DNA of 42,923 nucleotides, from contig CAMLIT010000023.1 of NCBI GenBank assembly GCA_946480295.1, forward strand, positions 1 to 42,923, in the 5' to 3' direction. Made by a program: the position numbers and the translations under genes. Positions 35,227 to 42,923 of the stretch are shown piece after piece (position 1 is the first letter of the stretch; each line of letters opens with the position of its first letter). The notes under the pieces were generated by a model. It was not told the origin of the DNA. It worked only from the letters and a program-made list of their open reading frames with translations, and did no database searches. This DNA is from an uncultured Gemmatimonadota bacterium (lineage in GTDB: Bacteria > Gemmatimonadota > Gemmatimonadetes > Gemmatimonadales > Gemmatimonadaceae).

Positions 35227-35275
35227 GGCCTCGTAACATCTCATGGTGCACACGCCACTTCCAGTGAAGGAGCGC

Positions 35276-36109
35276 ATGACCAGCGTCTCGGGACAGGAGG
35301 GCCGGGATTCCACGGACGATCGGGCGGAGGCCGGGTATCGTGCGGCGCCAGCGCTCCTCGCCACCGGCGCCGCCTACGGCATCGTCCTCTGGGCCGAAGC
35401 CTGCGCCCTCGGCCTCACGTACATCACCAACACCCACGCCGCCGCACTCCTCCCGCTCTTTGTCGTCGCCGGCGCGCTGGTGTGGTGGGCCGGCTGGCGG
35501 CGCGTCGTGTGGTGGGTGGTGGGACTCGTCTCGCTCGTCGTCCTCGTCGTCGCGCTCACGCCCATCATGCGCGCCCCGGTCCACGCCCTCGTCAGGCGCG
35601 ATCCGCTGCCGGCGCACGTCGACGCGGTGATCGTGCCGCACGGCGGGTCCACCGCCGATGGCCTCATCGCGTCGGCCACGCTCGATCGGCTGCTCGGCGG
35701 GATCGAGCTGCTCCATCGCGGGGTGGCGACGACGATCATCGTCGTCGAGCCGCACTCCCCCTTCCGGTCCATCCGCGACCAGATGCGCGTCCTCGAGCTC
35801 GCGCCGGCGGGGACGCGGATCTTCGTCGCCGAGGACGTCTACACGACGCGCGACGAGGCGGTGAAGACGGCGGCGATCGCGCGCGCGCACGGGATCCGCA
35901 CGGTGGCGGTGGTCACCTCGCCGATCCACACGACGCGCGCCTGCGCGACCTTCGCGAAGGTCGGGTTCCTCGTGAGCTGCGTGCCGGCGCCGGACCGCAC
36001 GGTGGCCGTGCGCACGATGGCCCTGCCGGCGGACCGCCTGCGCGGGTTCGGCCAGTGGCTCTACGAGCGGCTGGGGCTGGTGAAGTACCGGCACAAGGGG
36101 TGGATCTGA
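35276..36109 (+). CDS. YdcF-like (DUF218) membrane protein
   Basis: A 277-residue protein. Two to three transmembrane helices lie at about 25-105 (including LLPLFVVAGALVWWAGW and VVWWVVGLVSLVVLVVAL). The DUF218/YdcF domain follows (about 120-260): DAVIVPHGGSTADG, LLGGIELLHRG, and the conserved TRDEAVKTAAIARAHGIRTVAVVTSPIHTTRA segment. Relatives are implicated in envelope glycan or cyclic enterobacterial antigen handling, and some bind S-adenosylmethionine. ATG 35276 follows GAAGGAGC; an ATG at 35243 is in frame but has no ribosome site. Together with the divergent acyltransferase it suggests an envelope-modification pair. Confidence 0.88.
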   Translation: MTSVSGQEGRDSTDDRAEAGYRAAPALLATGAAYGIVLWAEACALGLTYITNTHAAALLPLFVVAGALVWWAGWRRVVWWVVGLVSLVVLVVALTPIMRAPVHALVRRDPLPAHVDAVIVPHGGSTADGLIASATLDRLLGGIELLHRGVATTIIVVEPHSPFRSIRDQMRVLELAPAGTRIFVAEDVYTTRDEAVKTAAIARAHGIRTVAVVTSPIHTTRACATFAKVGFLVSCVPAPDRTVAVRTMALPADRLRGFGQWLYERLGLVKYRHKGWI

Positions 36110-36157
36110 GGGATCCGCGGATCGCGACGCCGGATTCGGAACGCGGGTGTACCGACG

Positions 36158-36167
36158 TGTATACAAT
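36158..36167 (+). promoter_or_regulatory. extended -10 promoter element
   Basis: TGTATACAAT (36158-36167), an extended -10-type sequence in otherwise GC-rich DNA, lies about 70 bp before the small gene at 36236. No -35 at correct spacing was seen. Confidence 0.5.
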
Positions 36168-36235
36168 TCGACAAGGTTCGCGCGCCTCCTGCCGAGACTG
36201 AGAGATGCGGGCCGACCGATGCCGGCGGACCGGGA

Positions 36236-36637
36236 GTGATCAGGGCGCACGAGTCCCCAAACGCAGAGCAGTCGCAGCCGATGCACCGTCTGTCCAGGCC
36301 GGACCAGGATCACGAAGCCGCGAAGCGGCTCGACACCGACACCCTCGTCGGGCTCGCGCTCGCCGCCCTCGGTCAGCCCGCCGCCGCGCTGGCCGATACA
36401 CTGGGGACCTCCGTTGAGCGCGCGATCGAGTGCGAGTGCCGTCCGGAGCTGACCTCCTTCGAGGAGCGGGTGCGTCTCCTCGACGCGCTCGAGCGGCGGT
36501 CGCGGACGACCAGCGACCCGGCGCTCCACCAGCTCGTCGACGCGCTCAGGCGCGCGCTCTGGCCGAACGCGCGGCCGGCGCCCCGCCAGGAAGACGCGCC
36601 GGGCGCCTTCAGCCAGACGCAGCGCGAGTCGGCGTAG
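36236..36637 (+). CDS. small protein of unknown function
   Basis: A 133-residue protein from GTG 36236; ATG 36281 is an alternative and no strong Shine-Dalgarno favours either. The central part, DTDTLVGLALAALGQPAAAL followed by ADTLGTSVERAIECE, has the look of a degenerate helix-turn-helix. FEERVRLLDALERRSRTTS then forms another helix. The C-terminal 25 residues are polar and likely disordered. An extended -10 element upstream supports expression. I recognise no family. Confidence 0.5.
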   Translation: MIRAHESPNAEQSQPMHRLSRPDQDHEAAKRLDTDTLVGLALAALGQPAAALADTLGTSVERAIECECRPELTSFEERVRLLDALERRSRTTSDPALHQLVDALRRALWPNARPAPRQEDAPGAFSQTQRESA

Positions 36638-36715
36638 GGGCCGCCGCCGCGCGGGCCACTGGACGCGCGCGCCAGCGGCGCCCATCATCAGCGGTCCTCC
36701 ACCCGAGCCGCTGCC

Positions 36716-38008
36716 ATGACCAGTCGCAGGCACTTCGTCACGTCGCTCCTCGGCGCCGGCGCCGCGCTCCCCGCGATGCGCGCGTCCGCCTTCCGTCAGC
36801 TCTTCCGCGCCGAGCACCTCGCCGACGGCCGCCCGCCCGCGGCGGTCGCCGAGGACGAGACGTACTGGTACGAGATCCAGCGCGCGTTCGACCTCGACAA
36901 GACGATGGTCAACCTGAACAACGGCGGGTGCAGCCCGGCGCCGACGCACGTCCTCGAGCAGATGATCCGCGACCTGCGCTTCTCCAACGAGCTGCCGGTG
37001 GAGCACATGTGGGCGGTGCTCGAGCCGCGGATCGAGAGCGTGCGCACCGGGCTCGCCGAGCAGTTCGGGTGCGACCCCGAGGAGATGGCGATCACGCGCA
37101 ACGCCAGCGAGGCGAACGAGACGATGATCTTCGGGCTCGACCTGAAGCCCGGCGACGAGGTCGTGTTCACCACGCAGAACTACCCGCGCATGCAGAACGC
37201 GTGGACGCAGCGCGCGCGGCGCGAGGGCATCGTCCTGAAGAAGGTGGTCGTGCCGACGCCGGTGCCGAGCGACGACGTCTTCGTCCAGAAGATCGCCGAG
37301 GCGATCACGCCGCGGACGAAGGCGATCGAGGTCATGCACATCAGCTTCATGACCGGCTACATCGCGCCGGTGCGGCGCATCGTCGACCTGGCGAGGCCGA
37401 AGGGGATCACGGTGTTCGTCGACGGCGCGCACGCCTTCGCGCACTTCCCCTTCACGCGCGACGAGCTGGGGTGCGACTTCTACGGCACGAGCCTGCACAA
37501 GTGGCTCATGGCGCCGATCGGGACGGGGTTCCTCTACGTGCGGCAGGACCGCATCAAGGGACACTGGCCGCTGATGGCCGGGTCGGTCGAGGAGGAGGGG
37601 AACATCCGCAAGTACGAGGAGATCGGCACGCACCCCGCCGCGAACCACAACGCGATCGCCGTCGCCCTCGCCTTCCACCGCGGCATCGGGCCGGAGCGGA
37701 AGATCGCGCGCCTGCGCTACCTGCGCGATCGCTGGGCGAAGCGGCTGCTCGCGGCGAGCGATCGCGTGCACATGATCACCGAGATCGGGCCGGACAGGAG
37801 CGGCGCGATCGGCGTCGTCGCCATCGACGGGATGGACATGGGGAAGCTCGGCGGATGGCTGCTGAGCAGGCACCGCATCGTCACGACGCCGATGGTGACG
37901 TCGGAGTTCGCCGGCCTGCGCGTCACGCCGTCGGTGTACACCTCGCTCGACGAGGTGGACATGTTCGCCGAGCGGGTGGAGGAGGCGGTGAAGCGGGGCG
38001 TGGTGTGA
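36716..38008 (+). CDS. Tat-exported class V aminotransferase-fold PLP enzyme
   Basis: A 430-residue fold-type I PLP enzyme of the class V (isopenicillin N epimerase / cysteine desulfurase-like) group. It has a twin-arginine signal, TSRRHFVTSLLGAGAALPA, indicating export of the folded holoenzyme. NLNNGGCSPAP (about residue 63) and ITRNASEANETM (about 125) bind the cofactor phosphate. VFVDGAHAFAHF carries the Asp that contacts the PLP ring nitrogen, and Lys262 in TSLHKW forms the Schiff base. C-terminal domain: VTTPMVTSEFAGLRVTPSVYTS. Many soil bacteria export such enzymes; the substrate is unknown. Confidence 0.92.
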   Translation: MTSRRHFVTSLLGAGAALPAMRASAFRQLFRAEHLADGRPPAAVAEDETYWYEIQRAFDLDKTMVNLNNGGCSPAPTHVLEQMIRDLRFSNELPVEHMWAVLEPRIESVRTGLAEQFGCDPEEMAITRNASEANETMIFGLDLKPGDEVVFTTQNYPRMQNAWTQRARREGIVLKKVVVPTPVPSDDVFVQKIAEAITPRTKAIEVMHISFMTGYIAPVRRIVDLARPKGITVFVDGAHAFAHFPFTRDELGCDFYGTSLHKWLMAPIGTGFLYVRQDRIKGHWPLMAGSVEEEGNIRKYEEIGTHPAANHNAIAVALAFHRGIGPERKIARLRYLRDRWAKRLLAASDRVHMITEIGPDRSGAIGVVAIDGMDMGKLGGWLLSRHRIVTTPMVTSEFAGLRVTPSVYTSLDEVDMFAERVEEAVKRGVV

Positions 38009-38027
38009 GGCGGGAGGGGGCCGCGGG

Positions 38028-38070
38028 GACGCGGGACGCGGGACGCGTCCGGGCTGGCCACGGGCGCCGA
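38028..38070. repeat. heptamer repeat D copy 3
   Basis: Three GGGACGC-type units are followed by the shared tail CCGGGCTGGCCAC (about 38049-38061). The remainder of the gap up to the PIN gene includes a small dyad GGTCGC/GCGACC-like sequence (AGGTCCGCG...CGCGACCT). Confidence 0.72.
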
Positions 38071-38109
38071 GGTCCGCGAACTCGCGACCTCCGACCCGCC
38101 CCAGCCCCC

Positions 38110-38493
38110 CTACCACACCCGCCGCACGCCAAACGAGTCGAACAGGTCCTCGTTCGACACGAGGGTGAGGTTCTCCGCGTGCGCCTGCGCGACGAGCATC
38201 CGGTCGAACAGATCCCGGTGCGCGCCCGTCAACGAGCCCGCGCGCTCCGCATGGTCCAGCGTGATGTCCAGCGACTCGAAATCCTGCGACGCGAGCACGG
38301 CGTCCAGGCGGCCCATGAGCGCGGTCGCGTCGAGCTTCCCCAAGCGGTGCTTCGTCGCGATCTCCCATGCCGTGGCGGCGCTCACGAACACGGTGCTGGT
38401 CGCGTCGGCGATCGCGGCGCGCGCCGCCGCGGAGAGGCGTGCGTCTCCCGCAAGCCACCAGAGCAGGGCGTGGGTGTCGAGGAGCAGGCGCAC
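38110..38493 (-). CDS. PIN-domain toxin, VapC-like
   Basis: A 127-residue PIN-domain ribonuclease of the type usually paired with Phd/YefM or VapB antitoxins. The four acidic residues of the magnesium site are visible: Asp6 (LLLDTHALLWW), Glu44 (TAWEIATKHRLG), Asp97 (LFDRMLVAQA) and Asp116 (LVSNED). Length is typical and the protein looks intact. It starts 10 bp after the antitoxin gene stop, so the two are co-transcribed. VapC toxins cleave tRNA or rRNA; the target here is unknown. Confidence 0.93.
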   Translation of the reverse strand: MRLLLDTHALLWWLAGDARLSAAARAAIADATSTVFVSAATAWEIATKHRLGKLDATALMGRLDAVLASQDFESLDITLDHAERAGSLTGAHRDLFDRMLVAQAHAENLTLVSNEDLFDSFGVRRVW

Positions 38494-38503
38494 TCGATCG
38501 CCC

Positions 38504-38737
38504 TCACCCTCCCCAGCCGGCCAGCTCCTCCGCCGGCAGTGGCTCGAAGAACCCAGCGGTCACCTCGAGCTTTCCTTCGAGCGCTCCGAAACGCCGGCGT
38601 GGGGTGTCCTGCTCCACCGGGACCAGGCGGGCGACCGGCCGACCGTCGCGCGCGATGACGATCTCCTCACCGCCGAGCGCGCGTCGGATGAGCTCGGAGA
38701 GGTTGGTCTTGGCCGCGTGCATGTTGACGATCTTCAT
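38504..38737 (-). CDS. Phd/YefM-family antitoxin
   Basis: A 77-residue antitoxin. The N-terminal Phd/YefM DNA-binding domain is recognisable from MKIVNMHAAKTNLSELIRRA and EEIVIARDGRPVARLVPV. The C-terminal tail (GFFEPLPAEELAGW) should wrap the PIN toxin. ATG 38737 follows GGAGGTGAC; an ATG at 38761 in frame lacks a better site. It is the first gene of the pair, probably autorepressing through the dyad at 38792-38813. Confidence 0.92.
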   Translation of the reverse strand: MKIVNMHAAKTNLSELIRRALGGEEIVIARDGRPVARLVPVEQDTPRRRFGALEGKLEVTAGFFEPLPAEELAGWGG

Positions 38738-38791
38738 GTCACCTCCGGGAACGCCCGGCACCGGATCTCCGCATAGCGTCCCGAATCGACG

Positions 38792-38813
38792 CTAGCTAAG
38801 GTAAGTTAGCTAG
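38792..38813. promoter_or_regulatory. perfect dyad between the toxin-antitoxin pair and rph
   Basis: CTAGCTAA (38792-38799), a 6-bp centre, TTAGCTAG (38806-38813). It is AT-rich in a GC-rich genome and lies 54 bp upstream of the antitoxin start and 78 bp upstream of rph, so one operator may serve both directions. I could not assign convincing -35/-10 elements. Confidence 0.65.
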
Positions 38814-38891
38814 TACCGGCTCGGATGCCAACCCGCAAGTCCGCGCGATCGACCCGCAGCGCGGAATGGCACGAGAGACAGAGGAACCCGG

Positions 38892-41426
38892 ATGGGCCGC
38901 TACGTGCTGGACCTTCGTGAGATCGACGCGACCCGGACCCCGCTCGCCGGCGGCAAGGGCGCCCACCTCGGCGAGCTGACGCGCATCGACGGCGTACGCG
39001 TGCCGCCCGGCTTCTGCATAACGACCGACGCCTTCCGGCGGATCCTCGCCGACGCGTCCTCGCTCGACGCGCTGCTCGATCGCCTGTCGCCGCTCGACCC
39101 GGACGACCGCGAGGCGATCCGCGAGCTGAGCGCGGAGATCCGCCGCACGGTGGAAGCGATCCCGATCCCCGGCGACATCGCCGCGGCGATCACCGCGTCG
39201 CTCGAGCGCCTCGGCGCGGACGCCGCGTGCGCCGTGCGATCGAGCGCGACGGCGGAGGACTCGCCGACGGCGTCCTTCGCCGGCCAGATGGACACGTACC
39301 TGGACGTCGTCGGGCCTGCGGCGATCCTGCGGCACGTGAGCCGATGCTGGGCATCGCTCTTCACCGAGCGCGCGGTGACCTACCGCCTGCGGAACGGGAT
39401 CGACCACCGGGCGGTCCGCATGGCCGTCGTCGTGCAGCGGATGGTGGCCCCGCGCGCCTCGGGCATCCTCTTCACCGCCGACCCGGTCACGGGCAACCGG
39501 AAGGTCGCGTGCATCGAGGCCACCCCCGGACTCGGCGAGGCGCTGGTGTCGGGGAGCGTGAACGCGGACGTCTACCGCGTGCGCGACGGCGAGCTCGTCG
39601 CGATCACGCTCGCGCCGGAGCGGCCGCATAACGAGCCGACGCTCGTCGGCGCCCAGGCCGTGCGGCTTGCGGCGCTCGGCCGGCGCATCGAGGCGCACTT
39701 CGGCCGACCGCAGGACATCGAGTGGTGCCTCGTCGACGACGACTTCCAGATCGTGCAGAGCCGGCCGATCACGACGCTCTTCCCGATCCCCGCCGCCGCC
39801 GACGGGGAGAACCACGTCTACGTCTCCGTCGGCCACGCGCAGATGATGACCGACGCGATGAAGCCGCTCGGCCTCTCGCTCTTCCAGCTCACCGCCGGCC
39901 GCCCGATGTACGAGGCGGGCGGCCGGCTCTTCGTCGACGTCACGCGCGAGCTGGCGTCACCGTCGCGCCACGCGGGGCTCCTCGAGATGATGGCGCGAGG
40001 GGATCCGCTGGTCGGCGACGCGCTGCGCATCGTCCTCGACCGCGGCGACTTCATCCGGCCGCTGCCTGACGAGGAGCGCGCCGCGCCACCCGCCGGCGCC
40101 GCGCCGCCACCCATCGAGACGGACCCGGCGATCGTGAAGGAGCTGATCGCGCGCAGCGAGGAATCCGTCGCCGCGCTCGAGCGCGAGATCGCGACGAGGT
40201 CGGGAGCGGCGCTGCTCGACTTCATCCTCGCCGACATCCAGGAGCTCAAGCGCATCCTGTTCGATCCGCGCAGCAACCGCGCCATCATGGCGGGGATGGA
40301 GGCGGCGTGGTGGCTCAACGAGCGGCTCGAGGCGTGGCTCGGCGAGGCGAACGCCGCCGACACGCTCACGCAGTCGCTGCCTGACGACATCACCTCGGAG
40401 ATGGGGCTCGCGCTCCTCGACGTCGCCGACGTCGTCCGCCCGCACCCGGAGGTGGTGGCGTTCCTGGAGCACGTGGACGCCGACGACTTCCTCGACGCGC
40501 TGCCCGCGCTCGCTGGCGGGCGCGAAGCGCGCGACGCGATCCAGGGATGGCTCGACCGACACGGCATGCGCTGCGTCGGCGAGATCGACGTCACGAGGCC
40601 GCGGTGGAGCGAGAGCCCACGCACGCTCGTCCCCATCATCCTCGGCCACGTCAGGAACTTCGAGCCTGGCGAAGGCAGGCGTCGCTTCGAGCGGGGGCTG
40701 CGCGAGGCGTCGAGCAAGAGAGACGATGTGCTGCGGCGGCTGCGCTCACTGCCCGACGGCGACGACAGGGCCGACGAGACGGCGCGGACGATCGACCGGC
40801 TCCGCACCTTCGCCGGCTACCGCGAGTACCCCAAGTACGGCATCGTCAGCCGCTACTTCGTCTACAAGCGGGCGCTGCTCGGTGAAGCCGAGCGACTCGT
40901 CAGGGCCGGCGTGCTGCGCGAGAGGGAGGACATCTTCCACCTCACGCTCGAGGAGCTTCGCAACGTCGTGCGCACGCGGCGCGTCGACGACGACCTCCTC
41001 CGCCGGCGCCGGGAGGAGTTCAGGGCGCACCAGGCGCTGACGCCGCCGCGCGTGCTCACCTCCGACGGCGAGGCGATCGCCGGCTCGTACCGGCGCGACG
41101 ACGTCCCCGCGGGCGCGCTGGTCGGCCTCGCCGTCTCCGCCGGCGTCGTCGAGGGCCGGGCGCGCGTCGTCCTCGACATCGCTGACGCCGACCTCGAGCC
41201 GGGTGACATCCTGGTGACGACCTCCACGGATCCGAGCTGGACGCCGCTGTTCGTGTCGATCGCCGGGCTGGTGACGGAGGTGGGCGGGCTGATGACGCAC
41301 GGCGCCGTGATCGCGCGCGAGTACGGGCTGCCGGCGGTGGTCGGGGTGGAGCAGGCCACGCGGGTGATCCGGGATGGGGAGAGGATCAGGGTGGATGGGA
41401 GGAGGGGGTGGGTGGAGAGGGTGTAG
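38892..41426 (+). CDS. rph: rifampicin phosphotransferase (PEP-synthase-like)
   Basis: An 844-residue enzyme of the rifampin phosphotransferase family (usual length about 865), which inactivates rifamycins by transferring the beta-phosphate of ATP to the C21 hydroxyl. N-terminal ATP-grasp domain (about 1-315): GGKGAHLGEL, RSSATAEDSPTASFAGQ, DIEWCLVDDDFQIVQSRPIT. The rifampicin-binding domain (about 320-740) starts with VSVGHAQMMTDAMKPLGLS. The swivelling phosphohistidine domain has His803 in GGLMTHGAVIAREYGLPAV. Some homologues are labelled PEP synthase, but the middle domain fits Rph. The shorter C-terminus is normal. GAGG lies upstream of ATG 38892. It has two GCATAACG motifs (39016 and 39626), one giving a rare ATA codon. 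Confidence 0.92.
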   Translation: MGRYVLDLREIDATRTPLAGGKGAHLGELTRIDGVRVPPGFCITTDAFRRILADASSLDALLDRLSPLDPDDREAIRELSAEIRRTVEAIPIPGDIAAAITASLERLGADAACAVRSSATAEDSPTASFAGQMDTYLDVVGPAAILRHVSRCWASLFTERAVTYRLRNGIDHRAVRMAVVVQRMVAPRASGILFTADPVTGNRKVACIEATPGLGEALVSGSVNADVYRVRDGELVAITLAPERPHNEPTLVGAQAVRLAALGRRIEAHFGRPQDIEWCLVDDDFQIVQSRPITTLFPIPAAADGENHVYVSVGHAQMMTDAMKPLGLSLFQLTAGRPMYEAGGRLFVDVTRELASPSRHAGLLEMMARGDPLVGDALRIVLDRGDFIRPLPDEERAAPPAGAAPPPIETDPAIVKELIARSEESVAALEREIATRSGAALLDFILADIQELKRILFDPRSNRAIMAGMEAAWWLNERLEAWLGEANAADTLTQSLPDDITSEMGLALLDVADVVRPHPEVVAFLEHVDADDFLDALPALAGGREARDAIQGWLDRHGMRCVGEIDVTRPRWSESPRTLVPIILGHVRNFEPGEGRRRFERGLREASSKRDDVLRRLRSLPDGDDRADETARTIDRLRTFAGYREYPKYGIVSRYFVYKRALLGEAERLVRAGVLREREDIFHLTLEELRNVVRTRRVDDDLLRRRREEFRAHQALTPPRVLTSDGEAIAGSYRRDDVPAGALVGLAVSAGVVEGRARVVLDIADADLEPGDILVTTSTDPSWTPLFVSIAGLVTEVGGLMTHGAVIAREYGLPAVVGVEQATRVIRDGERIRVDGRRGWVERV

Positions 41427-41442
41427 GGGGGCGGGGGCGGGA
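41405..41442. other. G-quadruplex-type tract over the rph stop codon
   Basis: Six G-runs of 5, 3, 3, 6, 5 and 3 bases, with loops of 1-6 bases, span the last seven codons, the TAG stop and the following 16 bases on the plus strand. Confidence 0.5.
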
Positions 41443-41449
41443 GGCGAGG

Positions 41450-41503
41450 GGACGAGGGACGAGGGACGAGGGACGCGCCCGGGCGGGCCACGTCCGCCGT
41501 GCG
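41450..41503. repeat. heptamer repeat D copy 4
   Basis: Three GGGACGA and one GGGACGC unit (41450-41477) are followed by CGGGCGGGCCAC and GTCCGCCGTGCG. The tail is nearly the same as in copy 1 near 20763-20789. Confidence 0.75.
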
Positions 41504-41539
41504 TCCGGTCCTGCGTGGCGCGCGGCATCAACGCCGATT

Positions 41540-41723
41540 GGACACGGATGCCACGGAGGGCACGGATGCCGCGGATGGGGAGCGGGCGCCGGGATGCGGG
41601 AAAGGCGCTGGTGTCATCCTTCGCTCCGTTCGACCCGATGAGGAGATCCCGGCGCACGGTGCCGTCCCGCCACACGGCGCGATCCGCGTGCATCCGTGCA
41701 GTTCATCCGTGGCATCCGTGTCC
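41540..41723. repeat. dispersed inverted-arm repeat C, copy 2
   Basis: A perfect 18-bp inverted repeat (41540-41557 and 41706-41723; key part CACGGATGCCACGG) encloses 148 bp containing CACACGGCGCGATCCGCG, shared with copy 1 at 22610-22627. After it, a 9-bp dyad CCCGGGCAC / GTGCCCGGG (41741-41749 / 41771-41779) and CCTCCCG units (about 41786-41800) run to the next gene. The whole 384-bp gap (41427-41810) is repeats of this kind, with no gene seen. Confidence 0.75.
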
Positions 41724-41810
41724 CCACCGTGTGATGCAAGCCCGGGCACGGAGCACGACGCACGGCGAGAGTGCCCGGGATGCCCGCCTCCCGCCTCCCG
41801 CCGCCCGCGT

Positions 41811-42923
41811 TCATCTCCACTCCACCCTCCTCACGCACACAGTCCCCAATACCGGCTCCCTCAACGCACTCCTCGGCGCCTCGATCACGGCGGCGTCATC
41901 GCGATATACCACGGGGCCGGGGGCGAATGACGGGTTCGTGACGGCGCAGGTCGGGCCGAGCTGATAGACGGGCGGGCGCCCCTCGATGTCGGCCGCCGTC
42001 CAGACGATCGCGCGCGGGGAGTAGACGGCGCCGAGGCGGTAGCCGTCGACGAGGAGCACGGCGTTGCGCGGGAGGAGGGAGTCGAGCGGGGCGAGGTCGC
42101 GCCAGAAGGGGATGAAGCGCGCGCGGAAGTCTTCCGCGTCCAGGAGTCCCGTCGACACGCGCACGAAGGGGATCGAGTACCAGAGCTGTGCGCCGAGCCA
42201 GGGGAGGACGAGGAGGGCGACGAGGGTCCACGACACCGCTCGGCGGGAGAGCCAGGCGGCGATGCGCGGGTGCGGGGCGCGCGCGAAGAGGATGGCGAGG
42301 GCGATCGGGATGCCGGAGAGAAAGCGCGGGTCCCACGGGAGGAGGGCGACGATCGCGACGAGCTGCCCGCCGAGGATCGCCGCGGCGAGGAGGCGCGAGC
42401 GCGGGGGAAGGGTGCTGGCGACGAGGGCGCCCAGCGCGGCGAGCCAGAGCAGCGGGGTGCGGCGGGCGAGCAGCTCCAGGGGCGCCGAGTGGATCGGGCG
42501 GCGGCTCACCTGCCTGACGAGGTCGACGACGCGGTGGATGTGGGCCGCGTCGTAGACGGTCGTCGGAAAGCGCCACGCCTCGAAGGGGCCGAAGGGGGCG
42601 CCGGACTGGAGCCAGGTGGCGAGGACGACGGGGAGGTAGAAGACGAGCCACGGGCCGACGGCCGCGGCGACAATCCGGCGGCGGCCGCCCGGCTCGGCGT
42701 CGCGCCAGGCCTGGACGGCGCCGACCACGGTCATGGCGACGGCGAGGGGGAGGAGGGAGATCTTGGTCGTCGCGGCGGCCAGCGAGAACAGCGCGACGCC
42801 GAAGGCGTGGGTGCTCGGCGGGACTCGGCGGCGGAGGAGGTCGGGGGCGCAGAGGGCGACGACGGCGCAGGTGACGGCGAGGTCGCCCATGGCGTGGGCG
42901 CCGGCGGTGGGCCACCAGACTGC
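41811..42923 (-). CDS. membrane glycosyltransferase-like protein, 5' end outside the window
   Basis: The C-terminal 370 residues of a polytopic membrane protein. The frame stays open to the window edge (codons for AVWWPTAGAHA precede the internal Met at 42890), so the start is missing. The fragment has about seven hydrophobic helices, then a soluble C-terminal part (about the last 110 residues, with LPRNAVLLVDGYRLGAVYSPR). The WWPTAGAHAMGDLA segment and the overall pattern resemble GT-C or PMT-like glycosyltransferases that use polyprenyl-phosphate sugars. The catalytic N-terminal loop is not in view, so the assignment is tentative. The stop lies next to CCTCCCG repeats. Confidence 0.7.
   Translation of the reverse strand, partial: AVWWPTAGAHAMGDLAVTCAVVALCAPDLLRRRVPPSTHAFGVALFSLAAATTKISLLPLAVAMTVVGAVQAWRDAEPGGRRRIVAAAVGPWLVFYLPVVLATWLQSGAPFGPFEAWRFPTTVYDAAHIHRVVDLVRQVSRRPIHSAPLELLARRTPLLWLAALGALVASTLPPRSRLLAAAILGGQLVAIVALLPWDPRFLSGIPIALAILFARAPHPRIAAWLSRRAVSWTLVALLVLPWLGAQLWYSIPFVRVSTGLLDAEDFRARFIPFWRDLAPLDSLLPRNAVLLVDGYRLGAVYSPRAIVWTAADIEGRPPVYQLGPTCAVTNPSFAPGPVVYRDDAAVIEAPRSALREPVLGTVCVRRVEWR

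Noticed and set aside
36112..36123. Perfect palindrome GATCCGCGGATC after the ydcF-like gene
   Set aside because: It is short with no loop and no T tract, and is easily found by chance in this composition. It is not convincing as a terminator or operator.
38738..38891. Rifamycin-associated element upstream of rph
   Set aside because: No GC-rich 19-bp dyad of that type was found; the only dyad is the AT-rich one at 38792-38813.

Overview
The window is very GC-rich chromosomal DNA (by eye above 70% G+C). The gene set is Tat-exported oxidoreductase and PLP enzymes, BlaI/M56 pairs, DUF5916 outer-membrane-like proteins, lipoproteins with Ig-like domains, DUF2231 and an ECF41 sigma factor. This fits a Gemmatimonadota-like soil bacterium. 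That placement is inferred from gene content and style, not from a marker gene. No rRNA, tRNA, CRISPR array, phage or intact insertion sequence was recognised.

Layout. 0.15-4.9 kb: a medium-chain dehydrogenase, a BlaI repressor behind a tandem palindromic operator, an M56 metallopeptidase with an unusual C-terminal repeat domain, and a cupin with its own operator pair. 4.9-7.9 kb (minus): two lipoprotein genes, one carrying Ig-like domains and a PQQ-type propeller. 8.3-10.8 kb: a MOSC protein and a GHL10-type glycosidase-like protein. 10.8-13.5 kb: an ECF41 sigma factor with DUF2231, divergent from an NAD-binding epimerase; each side has a matching TGTCAC-N16-CGTC promoter. 13.5-22.3 kb: DUF5916, nitroreductase, an M30-like metalloprotease lipoprotein, a Gfo/Idh/MocA oxidoreductase and a TPR protein. 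22.7-25.5 kb: a bifunctional aspartokinase/homoserine dehydrogenase preceded by a Thr/Ile-rich leader peptide and a mutually exclusive antiterminator/terminator pair. 25.7-29.4 kb: an NRAMP-like transporter and three proteins of unknown function. 29.5-30.7 kb: a RES/Xre toxin-antitoxin pair. 30.7-34.1 kb: a copper operon (copZ, a small membrane ORF, copA, csoR) behind a CsoR-like operator. 34.1-38.0 kb: acyltransferase, YdcF-like protein, a small unknown and a Tat-exported class V aminotransferase fold. 38.1-41.4 kb: a PIN/Phd toxin-antitoxin pair divergent from a rifampicin phosphotransferase. The window ends inside a membrane glycosyltransferase-like gene.

The most unusual theme runs through the second half and also occurs near 8.2 kb. 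Many gaps are filled with short tandem repeats whose unit is always 7 nt but whose sequence differs between blocks (GGGTCGA, TTGGTCG, GTGGTGA, GGGACGM, ARRGCGG, CCTCCCG, GCSGAAC). They are often arranged as opposed arms around a palindromic core. Three arrays lie inside reading frames: within copA between the phosphorylation site and the nucleotide-binding domain, at the N-terminus of csoR, and as the C-terminus of a small hydrophilic protein. The second strong finding is the thr-type attenuator. The third is the pair of divergent ECF41 promoters.
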